Source: Chloroflexota bacterium | GTDB taxonomy: Bacteria > Chloroflexota > Anaerolineae > CG2-30-64-16 | Assembly: GCA_029555885.1 (NCBI GenBank) | Contig: JAKPQT010000175.1 | Location: 1-40,777 of the forward strand | DNA: 40,777 nucleotides | Direction: 5' to 3' | Shown: positions 15,132 through 25,724 of the stretch, piece by piece | Position numbering within the stretch: position 1 is the first letter of the stretch | How the letters are laid out: each line of letters begins with the position of its first letter | Notes under the pieces: generated by a model | What the model was told of the DNA's origin: nothing | What the model saw: the letters and a program-made list of their open reading frames with translations, nothing else | Database searches by the model: none | Made by a program: the position numbers and the translations under genes

Positions 15132-16847
15132 ATGCGACGCGTCCTTGGACTGTCTCTGTTCATGGTCCTCTGTACGGCCGCGGTCGCAAGCTATGCAGCG
15201 CCTCCCGCTCCGGCTTCGAGCGTGCCCCCGGGGATCTACGGCTTCTACGACTGGCAGCACCGGGACCCTCGGACGTACCCCCTCGACGGCGGGCATGTCA
15301 CTGTGCAGTGGAAGCTGCTGAATCCCGCCCAGGGCAGGTATGACTGGGCCTGGCTGGACAACTACCTCGCAACGGACTGGCGGCTTGGCAAGCGCGACGG
15401 CGTCGGTATCGATCCTCATGACAGCTTGAGTGCCGGCGGCATCGGCGTGCCGGGCTGGGTCGTTGCGCGGCAGCCCTCTGCCGCCGTCACCTGCGCAGGG
15501 GAACCCATTCCCAACTATCTGGATCCTGTCTTTCGCGAGGAATACGCCCGCTTTATCGCCGCTTTCGCCGCAGCCTTCGACGGCGACGAGCGCCTTGCGT
15601 TCATCGAAATCGGCGTTGGCCTGTTCGGCGAAACGCAGCCCGCCGAGGAAGTCCATGACCCCTGTCTGCTGGCCGCAGGGTTGACCAGTCAGGCCTGGGT
15701 CGCGTATGGACAATGGGTCATCGACCAGTACGTTGCCGCATTCAGCCGGACGCCCCTTCTTCTGGAGTTTGCCCCGCGTTACCTGAGTCCTTGCGAGCGC
15801 CGAACGCTGACGGACTATGCCGCGGCGCGCGGCGTCGGCCTCCAGCACAGCGGCCTGACCCCCGATGGCGGCGGCGGACTCATCTTTGATGACCCCACCG
15901 CTGCCAACTATCGCTGCGGCCAATATGACCCGTTCTATGCCTGGCAGGGCCGCGTCAGCCTTGGCTGGGAAGGCACCGAGTGGGGCGGCCACACCGGCCC
16001 GCAGGCCACCCTCTGGCGGCTGTACAACGGCCTATCCAAGCACCCTGACTTCATCCTGCTCGATGACAACCAGATCGCAGATCCCGTGCGCCGGGACATG
16101 ATCCTGTTCGCCCGCGACTACCTGGGCCGCAGCATCGACGATACGCCGGGCGTGTGGGCGGCGCTGCGCGAGACCGAGTACGACTGGTATCCTCAGTATG
16201 GCAACTTCGAGTTCTGGCTCTATCAGGATCACGCCGCACCGGGCGGACGAACCGTGCCCCTCTGGCGAGTGGGCGACGCCCCGGAGGGCCGCTACACCCG
16301 CCGCACCGACGAAGCGACCGGCAATCCCTACGTGGCCTTCGACATCGATGATGCCTATCTCTACGAGGTGAACGGGCCGGTCACCTTGACAGTCACCTAC
16401 CTTGACCGTGGGCTGGATTCGTGGACGCTGGAGTATGACGGCGATCTCAATCCGGGTCAGGCCGCCCCGTCGGTCCGCAAGACGGACACCGGCGCATGGC
16501 AGCGGGCGAGCTTCGTCCTCACGGACGCGTACTTCGCGAATCGCCAGCCCGGCGGTCAGCGCGCGGGCACGGACTTCCGCATCGCCAGCGGCGGCGATGG
16601 CGACGAAATTATCCATTTCGTTCATGTGACGGGAGGTGAACGTCCTGCACCGCGCATGACTGCCACGCCCGGGCTTGGAGGTGCAGAGAGCGAGACTCCC
16701 ACTCTCACGCCGACGGCCACCGCAACCGCGACATCGACCCCCACGCCGACTGCCACGCCGGTAGTCTCCCTGCCGCACCCAACCCTCGATCCCGCGGCCG
16801 GCAGCACCAAGACTGCGCCGACACCCACCCTTACCCCTGCGCCATAA
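15132..16847 (+). CDS. Exported glycosidase-like protein with Thr/Pro-rich tail
   Basis: A 571-aa secreted protein. The signal peptide is MRRVLGLSLFMVLCTAAVASYAA. Residues about 30-400 resemble a TIM-barrel glycoside hydrolase of the DUF4832/GH42-like kind: VQWKLLNPAQGRYDWAWLDNYL is the usual 'P-x-x-G-x-Y-x-W' strand and LAFIEIGVGLFGE offers a possible acid/base Glu. A beta-rich domain follows (GPVTLTVTYLDRGLDSWTLEYDG, about 420-500). The C-terminal 60 residues are a Thr/Pro-rich linker (TPTLTPTATATATSTPTPTA) typical of Chloroflexota cell-surface proteins, yet nothing follows it, so any terminal domain is absent. No enzyme activity can be assigned. I see no clear promoter in the 69 bp upstream. 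Confidence 0.75.
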   Translation: MRRVLGLSLFMVLCTAAVASYAAPPAPASSVPPGIYGFYDWQHRDPRTYPLDGGHVTVQWKLLNPAQGRYDWAWLDNYLATDWRLGKRDGVGIDPHDSLSAGGIGVPGWVVARQPSAAVTCAGEPIPNYLDPVFREEYARFIAAFAAAFDGDERLAFIEIGVGLFGETQPAEEVHDPCLLAAGLTSQAWVAYGQWVIDQYVAAFSRTPLLLEFAPRYLSPCERRTLTDYAAARGVGLQHSGLTPDGGGGLIFDDPTAANYRCGQYDPFYAWQGRVSLGWEGTEWGGHTGPQATLWRLYNGLSKHPDFILLDDNQIADPVRRDMILFARDYLGRSIDDTPGVWAALRETEYDWYPQYGNFEFWLYQDHAAPGGRTVPLWRVGDAPEGRYTRRTDEATGNPYVAFDIDDAYLYEVNGPVTLTVTYLDRGLDSWTLEYDGDLNPGQAAPSVRKTDTGAWQRASFVLTDAYFANRQPGGQRAGTDFRIASGGDGDEIIHFVHVTGGERPAPRMTATPGLGGAESETPTLTPTATATATSTPTPTATPVVSLPHPTLDPAAGSTKTAPTPTLTPAP

Positions 16848-16859
16848 CCGTTGCCCGGC

Positions 16860-17110
16860 TTTAGAGACTGCTTGAGCAGATGCCTGGCAACTGAAGTCAC
16901 GGCCGCCGGGTTGCTGCGCACGTAGTGCACAGCAACCTCCAAAGTCTCCCTGCAGAGACTGTGTGTCAGCAAGGTCGACGCCCTGGAGTGTGCGTAGTCA
17001 GACTTGGCCGGGTTGCGCAGCAACCCGTGGCAGCGGTCTCAACCGCCTGCAACAGGCTCTTCAGGCAGCCTCCTGGGAAGCTGCGAAACGGAGCGCACAG
17101 GCGTCTCGGT
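16860..17110. repeat. Hairpin-rich degenerate repeat region
   Basis: Contains a perfect CGGGTTGC-GCA-GCAACCCG hairpin (17009-17027), a GGTTGCTG/CAGCAACC pair (16908-16937) and several imperfect GCAGGCTTC-like words. It has replaced the expected 3' part of the gene that reads into it from 18157. There is no coding signal of its own. Confidence 0.55.
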
Positions 17111-17129
17111 GTATCACTGGATGCGGTGG

Positions 17130-18157
17130 GGGTTGCCATCCCGGGCCACTTCGGAACCACCGCTACGAGCGAAGCGAACGTCGGCCACGTCTCGTAAGCG
17201 TGGCGCTGGTGCTCGCTCATGTGTCTGCCGCGGAGCAGCCGGAAGAGTGTGGTGCGGCCGTCCGCTGCAGAGATAACTACGTCCGCGCGGTGCACCGAGC
17301 CATCCGCCAGCCGGACGCCCACCGCCTTGCCATCCTCTTCCAGGATTTCCTCCACGCGCGCCCGGCAGTGGATGATTGAGCCGCTGGCGGGCCAGGGTGA
17401 CGTACATTTCCTCCACGCGCGCCCGGCAGTGGATGGCCCCGCCAAGCCCCGTGTAGCGCCGCACGATCGCCTGGCTGAACCCTGCCGACCCGCCTTCGGG
17501 CACGCCGCAGTCGCCGTGGGCCATCGGCGCAAGGAACATCAGAAAAACCATCATCGACCTGTCGCCGCCGCCGAAGACCATCGGCAGCGCACGTTGTAGG
17601 AGTGGATCCTGGAACCTCGCTGCAAACTCGCTCACGCTGATGCTCGTCCAGCGCTTGAGCTCGCCCATGTGGGGCGCCATGCGCGCGGCCATCTTCGCCT
17701 TGTTCAGCGCGCCCATCAGCTCCGGCGGCTTGTCGTTGGACAGGTTCAGGTTGTGCCATTTGCGCAGCGCGGCGGTCAGCTCATCGATGACCTTGCCGTC
17801 GGCCGGGCTGAGATCCTTGAGGTGCTGTTCGAAGCGGTCGATATTCGCGTAGACATGCAGCTCGCGGCTGTCCAGGCCGGTGCTGCGGACAAACTCCTCG
17901 TGCGCGATCATGCGCCGCCCCTGGGTCACGCCCAGCTCGCTCCAGATCTTGTAGAACGGCGAGCGGGGGGAGGTGCCCATCAGCCAGTGAATGCAGCCGT
18001 CGAAGGTGTAGTCTCCGCGCCGCCAGCCGGTGCAGAGGCCGCCGGGCTGGTTGCCCATCTCGAAGATCTGCGTGCGGTAACCGTTCATCTGGCCGTAGCA
18101 GCCTGCCGCAAGGCCCGCCACGCCTGCGCCGATGATGATGATCGATTTCTGGGCCAT
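17130..18157 (-). pseudogene. Phytoene-desaturase-like FAD oxidoreductase, frameshifted and truncated
   Basis: The N-terminal about 250 residues are intact and clearly belong to the phytoene desaturase/CrtI-like NAD(P)/FAD oxidoreductases: KSIIIIGAGVAGLAAGCYGQ (dinucleotide-binding GxGxxG), GNQPGGLCTGWRRGDYTFDGCIHWLMG, and later GGGDRSMMVFLMFLAPM. After IHCRARVEE a 30-bp direct repeat (17345-17374 and 17406-17435, 61 bp apart) shifts the frame. The true continuation ILEEDGKAVGVRLADGSVHRADVVISAADG lies in another frame. The gene then runs out after about TFASLVAVVPKW into repeat DNA, well short of the usual 500 or so residues. A TATAAT box lies at 18193-18198 and AGGAGG precedes the start, so it was once expressed. 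Confidence 0.85.
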
Positions 18158-18192
18158 GCTTCCTCCTGAGAGCGCCGCTTGTGACGGCGGTC

Positions 18193-18198
18193 ATTATA
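18193..18198 (-). promoter_or_regulatory. -10 box of the oxidoreductase pseudogene
   Basis: A perfect TATAAT on the minus strand, 36 bases ahead of the start codon at 18157. No convincing -35 box is at the right distance. Confidence 0.4.
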
Positions 18199-18274
18199 TA
18201 TCCATACGGGGCAGCAGCGGGAATGTTGCGTTACAGCATGGCCGGCGAGGGTCTGATGCAAGGCGGGGCCCGGT

Positions 18275-18320
18275 ATCCTGAGCGGAGGGCGTTGCTGCCC
18301 AACGGACGCAGTTGAAGGAT
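18275..18320. repeat. REP-like hairpin (ATCCTGAGCGG ... CAGTTGAAGGAT)
   Basis: ATCCT/AGGAT outer pairing with the words CCTGAGCGGAGG and GCAGTTGAAGG, and an inner GGGC/GCCC pair. The same words occur at 8150-8205 and 32583-32620. It lies in the 302-bp gap between divergent genes (18158-18459), which otherwise shows only the -10 box at 18193. Confidence 0.6.
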
Positions 18321-18459
18321 GCGGACCGGCGAGTGCCCGCTCTGGGCGCACACCCGCCAGGCCCTGACGCGACCCTCCGGCGCAAGGTGCGTACTAAGAG
18401 TAGAAGCATATGCGCCCGGCGCCGGCGTTTGGGGGATGCTCGGAAGGGAGGAGGTCGCG

Positions 18460-19431
18460 ATGAATGACGGTGGATGGGTTATCGCCACCCACGGATTGAG
18501 CAAGACTTACAAGCAGGTTCATGCTCTCAAAGACCTGAATCTGCAGGTGCCGGAGCACTCGATCTTCGGCTTTCTCGGCCCCAACGGGGCTGGCAAGACA
18601 ACCACGATCAAGCTGTTGTTGGGCCTTATCTATCCGACGGCCGGCTCGGCCTCGGTCTTTGGGCTGGATGCAGTCCGCGACTCGGTTGCAATTCGGGCAC
18701 GGATCGGCTATCTGCCGCAGGAACCGCGCTTCTATGATCACATGACCGCGCGCGAGATCCTCGATTACACCGCACACTTCTTCTTCCGCGGGCCGCAGAG
18801 CGAAATCGACCGCCGCGTCGCGGAGACGCTGGCGCTGGTGGGCCTGGAAGAGAAGGCCGACCGGCCGACGAAGGGCTTCTCCGGCGGCGAACGACAGCGG
18901 CTCGGCATCGCCCAGGCGCAGGTCAACTATCCTGACCTCCTCATCCTGGACGAGCCCGCCGCTTCGCTGGACCCGATGGGCCGTCACGATGTGCTGGAGG
19001 TGATGGAGCGGCTGCGCCGGCACACCACGATCTTCTATTGCACCCATATCCTGGACGACGTGCAGCGCGTGAGCGATGCAGTTGCCATTCTCAACCGCGG
19101 GGAACTCATCGCTGCCGGGCCGATTGGGGAGTTGCTCTCGACGCATCAGGGCGCCGTTGCCTACGAGGTCCGGCTGAGAGGTCAGGCAGATAGCACCTAC
19201 AGCCACCTCATGGCCCAGCCCTGGGTGACTGGCATCCAGCAGGACCATGCGAACGGCGCACTCAAGTGGACCGTCAGCGTCAGCGATCCGGCCGCGGCCG
19301 AGGCAAACCTGTTCCGCCTCCTGGCGCAGGATGATCAGATGATCGTAACGGACTATCGCATTAAGGCTAACGATCTGGAGGATGTCTTCCTCCGGCTTGT
19401 CGAAGGAGGAGGACACGATGGCAAGCAGTAA
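18460..19431 (+). CDS. ABC transporter ATP-binding protein (ABC-2 exporter type)
   Basis: A 323-aa ATPase subunit that would power the permease encoded next. The Walker A is GPNGAGKT (residues 40-47); the Q-loop region is YLPQEPRFYDHMTAREIL; the signature is FSGGERQRLG; Walker B and the catalytic Glu are LLILDEPAASLDP; the switch His is in FYCTHILDD. The C-terminal about 90 residues form the extension seen in CcmA/DrrA-like drug or lipid exporters. The ATG at 18460 follows AAGGGAGGAGG and is well supported; upstream codons are not coding. Its end overlaps the start of the permease gene by 14 bases, implying translational coupling. Confidence 0.94.
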   Translation: MNDGGWVIATHGLSKTYKQVHALKDLNLQVPEHSIFGFLGPNGAGKTTTIKLLLGLIYPTAGSASVFGLDAVRDSVAIRARIGYLPQEPRFYDHMTAREILDYTAHFFFRGPQSEIDRRVAETLALVGLEEKADRPTKGFSGGERQRLGIAQAQVNYPDLLILDEPAASLDPMGRHDVLEVMERLRRHTTIFYCTHILDDVQRVSDAVAILNRGELIAAGPIGELLSTHQGAVAYEVRLRGQADSTYSHLMAQPWVTGIQQDHANGALKWTVSVSDPAAAEANLFRLLAQDDQMIVTDYRIKANDLEDVFLRLVEGGGHDGKQ

Positions 19432-20242
19432 CACCAGCACCGGCAACAGCGCCATGACCCTGGAGACGGGCAGCGGGTGGTCGCGGGGCCTGCGCAACCT
19501 GCTGCGGGCCGAGTTGGGCGCCTGGTTCGGCACGCGCACCTGGCTGTCGCAGATCCTGATCTGGGCTTCGGCGGTCAACCTGATTTATCTGTTCGCCTCG
19601 CTCGGGATGCGCGGCAACGCACCGCCTTCCGACGCGATTATGGTCTTCAACGTCTTCATGGGCTTGGCCGGGCCGATCGGCGTCACCATCGTCATGCAGG
19701 ACGCGATCATCGGCGAGAAGCGGTCGGGGACGGCTGCCTGGGTGTTGTCGAAGCCGGTGTCACGGCTGGCATTCATCGTGGCGAAGCTCGTCGCCAACAG
19801 CCTGGGCATCGCAGTGACCATGGTGCTGGCGCAGGGGGTCATCGCCTACTTCATCACGGGCCTGATCAACGGCCAGTGGCTGCCGCTGCCCGGCTATCTG
19901 GCAGCGCTCGGCATCCACTTCGCCAATATCCTGTTTTACCTGACCCTCACCGTCTTGCTAGGCGTCCTGTTCGATCATCCCGCGCCGGTCATCGGCATCC
20001 CGCTCGCGTTCCTGTTCAGCCAGAACTTCCTCGCGCCGCAACTGGCGCAGTGGCGGCCCGCGCTGGCCAATGCCTTCCCGTGGACGCTTGCAGTCCCGGT
20101 CAACGGCGGGGGAGGGCTGGGGGTCGCCGGCGCGCTGATGCTGGGTCAGCCCACCCCGCTGCTGGCGTTGTACGTGGCGCTCACCGCAGCAGCCGTGTTT
20201 ATGGTCCTGGCAGTGGCCCTGTTCCGCCGGCAGGAGCTCTGA
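19418..20242 (+). CDS. ABC-2 type permease subunit
   Basis: A 274-aa integral membrane protein with about six hydrophobic segments (for example QILIWASAVNLIYLFASLG, LVANSLGIAVTMVLAQGVIAYF, ANILFYLTLTVLLGVLF and LLALYVALTAAAVFMVLAVAL). The region VMQDAIIGEKRSGTAAWVLSKPVSR is the cytoplasmic coupling segment typical of ABC-2 permeases (E-K-x-x-G-T/S). The start at 19418 has AAGGAGGAGG upstream. It pairs with the ATPase at 18460 to form a two-gene exporter; the substrate is unknown. The gene ends 9 bp before a hairpin repeat at 20251. Confidence 0.88.
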   Translation: MASSNTSTGNSAMTLETGSGWSRGLRNLLRAELGAWFGTRTWLSQILIWASAVNLIYLFASLGMRGNAPPSDAIMVFNVFMGLAGPIGVTIVMQDAIIGEKRSGTAAWVLSKPVSRLAFIVAKLVANSLGIAVTMVLAQGVIAYFITGLINGQWLPLPGYLAALGIHFANILFYLTLTVLLGVLFDHPAPVIGIPLAFLFSQNFLAPQLAQWRPALANAFPWTLAVPVNGGGGLGVAGALMLGQPTPLLALYVALTAAAVFMVLAVALFRRQEL

Positions 20243-20250
20243 GAGGATGG

Positions 20251-20292
20251 CCTCCCCTCTCCCGCACCGCAGTGCGGGAGAGGGGGGTGAGG
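20251..20292. terminator. Hairpin repeat between convergent genes
   Basis: CCTC-CCCTCTCCCGCAC pairs with GTGCGGGAGAGGGGGGTGAGG around a CGCA loop. It ends on the base before the minus-strand stop codon at 20293, as the copy at 986-1032 does. No T-run. Confidence 0.75.
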
Positions 20293-23157
<2,865 letters not shown>

Positions 23158-23269
23158 AGGCGGGCCTCACTTCCTCCATCAGGATGTTTCAGTCTGCCAA
23201 TCGGTCAGCCGTTTGTTGCGGCACATTTTCGCATATTGTTCGGACTTCGACAATAAGGAGCGTATCGTC

Positions 23270-24265
23270 ATGGAATATACCTATCTGGGTCGGTCAAATC
23301 TCAAGGTCAGCCGCATCTGCCTCGGCACGATGCACTTCGGGCGGGTGACGAGCGAGGAAGACGCGTTTCGCATCATGGATCGGGCGTTGGAGTTGGGCAT
23401 CAATTTCTTCGATACAGCCAACGTCTACGGTGGGCAGGGGCTGACGGAGGAGATTATCGGCCGGTGGCTCGCGCAGGGCGGCGGCCGCCGCAACAAGATC
23501 GTACTCGCGACGAAGGTGTACGGCCAGATGTCCACCGACGACTGGCCGAACGAAGCCCGCGGGCTTTCCTCGTACCGAGTCTATCGCCACGCGGCGGACT
23601 CACTGCGCCGGCTCCAGACCGACCACATCGACCTGTACCAGGTGCATCACATCGACCGCCGCATCACGGGCGAGGAGTTCTGGGCGCCGTTCGAGCGGCT
23701 CACCAGCCGGGGCGACGTGCTCTACATCGGCACCAGCAACTTCCCCGGTTGGGGGCTGGCGAAGTACCAGAGCATCGCACAGCAGCGCGGGCACCTCGGC
23801 ATCGTCTCCGAGCAGTCGATGTATAACCTGCTCTGCCGCTATCCGGAGCTTGAAGTCCTGCCCGCCGCGCGCGAGTTCGGCATCGGCGTGATTCCCTACA
23901 TGCCGCTGGCCGGCGGGCTGCTGACAGGCAAGGCGCAGTCCGAGCCCGGCTCGCGCACCAACTCGGTCGAGAAAGAATACGGCATCAGCGTCAGGGAGAA
24001 CGAACAGCTCGCGCAGTTCTCGCAACTCTGCCGTGAGCTGGGCGAAACCGAGAGCGTCGTCGCCACAGCCTGGGTGTTGCACCAGACCGCGGTCGCCTCG
24101 GCCATCGTCGGCGTGCGCACGCTCGGCCACCTCGACGGCGTCGACCGCGCGGCCGCGCTGAAGCTTGATGCGGCCGCGCTCAAGCGGCTGGACGAAATCT
24201 TCCCCATTAACCATGGCCGCCAGCTCCGCACAGGCGCGGAGGCCCCCGAAGCCTACGCGTGGTGA
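23270..24265 (+). CDS. Aldo/keto reductase
   Basis: A cytosolic aldo/keto reductase of 331 aa. The tetrad residues are Asp48 and Tyr53 (FFDTANVYGGQG), Lys82 (VLATKVYG) and His126 (DLYQVHHID). The cofactor side includes GTSNFPGWGLAKYQ, EQSMYNLLCR and GVIPYMPLAGGLLTGK, and VGVRTLGHLDGV near the C-terminus. It belongs to the same broad group as the gene at 1033, but is not a recent duplicate. The start at 23270 has AAGGAG nine bases upstream. It is divergent from the P-type ATPase; the 112-bp gap shows no clear promoter. Confidence 0.93.
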   Translation: MEYTYLGRSNLKVSRICLGTMHFGRVTSEEDAFRIMDRALELGINFFDTANVYGGQGLTEEIIGRWLAQGGGRRNKIVLATKVYGQMSTDDWPNEARGLSSYRVYRHAADSLRRLQTDHIDLYQVHHIDRRITGEEFWAPFERLTSRGDVLYIGTSNFPGWGLAKYQSIAQQRGHLGIVSEQSMYNLLCRYPELEVLPAAREFGIGVIPYMPLAGGLLTGKAQSEPGSRTNSVEKEYGISVRENEQLAQFSQLCRELGETESVVATAWVLHQTAVASAIVGVRTLGHLDGVDRAAALKLDAAALKRLDEIFPINHGRQLRTGAEAPEAYAW

Positions 24266-24296
24266 TGTAGCCCGGCAGAGGTTCGTAGTGGGGGTA

Positions 24297-24415
24297 ACCC
24301 GGCGACCGAGGTCGCGGCTACGGTTGCGAAGCCTGCCTGCGCAGGCTTCTTCAAGCACTGCGATAGTCGGCGGAGGCCGACTTGGCAGTGCTGGCCGCGA
24401 CCTCGGTCGCCGGGT
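24297..24415. repeat. Three-way-junction element: 22-bp arms enclosing two hairpins
   Basis: A perfect 22-bp inverted repeat (ACCCGGCGACCGAGGTCGCG... at 24297-24318 and its complement at 24394-24415). It encloses two further perfect hairpins: GAAGCCTGC-CTGC-GCAGGCTTC (24328-24349), and CACTGC/GCAGTG (24356/24385) stacked on GTCGGC-GGAG-GCCGAC (24366-24381). Folded, this is a cloverleaf-like three-way junction. It lies in the 499-bp gap 24266-24764 before an ABC operon. It lacks tRNA features. Confidence 0.8.
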
Positions 24416-24480
24416 CCTCCAGGGTTGTCGCTTCCGCTCCGCCGCGTCAGGCTCAGCGCGAGCGCCTCGAACTCGCCCGC

Positions 24481-24550
24481 CGAATACCCGAATCCCCCGG
24501 CCGCGGCGCGCCCTTCGTGTATTCGTGCGCGCCCGCAGGCGCATTCGCTG
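24481..24550. repeat. CGAATAC-word tract
   Basis: Words CGAATACCCGAATCC, TTCGTGTATTCGTGCG and GCATTCGC form an imperfect inverted repeat like the inner part of the 10895-11071 element. The rest of the gap 24266-24764 contains the element at 24297 and a TATAAT at 24662. Confidence 0.5.
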
Positions 24551-24647
24551 TAAGCAGGGCGGCATTTGTTGATGCCCCCGCGTCCTCCCGCCACTCCGAA
24601 CTATCAGCCAAATGTCAGCCGCTTGTCTCACCACGCGACCGGCAGCG

Positions 24648-24667
24648 CGCAAATTGCGTAGTATAAT
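24648..24667 (+). promoter_or_regulatory. Possible -10 region with palindrome for the ABC operon
   Basis: TATAAT at 24662-24667 is preceded three bases earlier by the palindrome CGCAA-A-TTGCG (24648-24658). There is no recognisable -35 at 16-18 bases, so either the promoter needs an activator or the match is chance. Confidence 0.35.
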
Positions 24668-24764
24668 GCAGTCGTGCGGAGTTTTTTGATGCACCCGCGA
24701 GTCATTCATTTCCGGGCCGGTCCCTGGACAGGGCCACGCCCGGCACGTCACCCTGGAGAGAGTC

Positions 24765-25724
24765 ATGAACCAACCCACTGTCGCGTTGTCAGGCCTCCGC
24801 AAGAGCTTCGGCTCCGTCCGGGCGGTCGACGGCGTCTCCTTCGAGGTCTACCCGGGCGAAATCTTCGGCCTGCTCGGGCCGAACGGCGCAGGCAAGACGA
24901 CGACCATCCGCATGATGCTCGATATCTTCCGGCCCGATGCCGGTGATGTCAAGGTCTTTGGCGGCCGGCTCGATGAGGCGAAGAAGCACCGCATCGGCTA
25001 CCTGCCGGAGGAGCGCGGCCTGTACATGGACCTCAAGCTGGAGCCGACGCTGGTCTATCTTGCGACCCTCAAGGGCCTGGACGAGGGGGAGGCGCGGCGC
25101 CGGCTGGTGGACTGGCTGAAGCGGTTCGACCTGTACGACCACCGCCACAAGAAGGTGCAGGACCTCAGCAAGGGCATGCAGCAGAAGGCGCAGATTATCG
25201 CGACTCTCGTGCACCAGCCCGACCTCATCATCGTGGACGAGCCCTTCTCCGGGCTCGACCCGGTCAACACGCGCCTGGTCAAGGACGTCATCGAGGAGCA
25301 GCGCACCGCAGGCCGGACCATCATCATGTCCACGCACCAGATGTACCAGGTGGAAGCCCTCTGCAACCGCATCGTGCTCATCGATCACGGCCGTTCGGTG
25401 CTCTACGGCGAGGTGAGCCAGATCAAACGCGATTTTGCTGCCAACGCGGTGGTCGTCGAGGGGCATGGCGACTTCAGCCGCCTGCCCGGCGTGCTGGAGG
25501 CGCGGCGCGAGAACGGCTCGTGGCACCTGGCGCTCGCGCAGGGCGTCGATCCGCAGGCCATCTTCCGCGCCCTGGCCGCGCGGGACGACCTCAAGGTGGA
25601 GCGTTTCGAGCTGGCCGAGCCTTCGCTCGACGACATCTTCGTGACGGTCGTGCAGGGCAACGCAGGCGCGGAGAGCGTCCCGGCAGGGACCGCTTCGGCA
25701 GCCCGGGAGGCGATTCATGCATAA
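24765..25724 (+). CDS. ABC transporter ATP-binding protein (NatA-like)
   Basis: A 319-aa ATPase of the NatA/CcmA class. Walker A is GPNGAGKT (residues 38-45), the Q-loop area is GYLPEERGLYMDLKL, the signature is the LSKGMQQKAQ variant characteristic of NatA-type proteins, Walker B is LIIVDEPFSGLDP, and the switch His is in MSTHQMYQVEAL. A C-terminal domain of about 90 residues (VVVEGHGDFSRLPGVLEARRENGSW...) is also typical. The ATG follows GGAGAGAG. The stop overlaps the next gene's start by 8 bases, so ATPase and two permeases form one transcription unit. Likely export of Na+, a peptide or a lipid; the substrate is unknown. Confidence 0.94.
   Translation: MNQPTVALSGLRKSFGSVRAVDGVSFEVYPGEIFGLLGPNGAGKTTTIRMMLDIFRPDAGDVKVFGGRLDEAKKHRIGYLPEERGLYMDLKLEPTLVYLATLKGLDEGEARRRLVDWLKRFDLYDHRHKKVQDLSKGMQQKAQIIATLVHQPDLIIVDEPFSGLDPVNTRLVKDVIEEQRTAGRTIIMSTHQMYQVEALCNRIVLIDHGRSVLYGEVSQIKRDFAANAVVVEGHGDFSRLPGVLEARRENGSWHLALAQGVDPQAIFRALAARDDLKVERFELAEPSLDDIFVTVVQGNAGAESVPAGTASAAREAIHA

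Noticed and set aside
17345..17435. Two 30-bp direct repeats with a 31-bp spacer as a CRISPR
   Set aside because: Only two units, lying inside a coding sequence whose translation is duplicated; no cas genes.
24297..24415. Cloverleaf-like element as a tRNA
   Set aside because: Arms are too long (22 bp), and there is no anticodon-loop geometry, T-loop GTTCGA sequence or CCA end.
24662..24667. TATAAT as a full promoter for the NatA-like operon
   Set aside because: No -35-like hexamer at 16-18 bases; kept only as a low-confidence -10.
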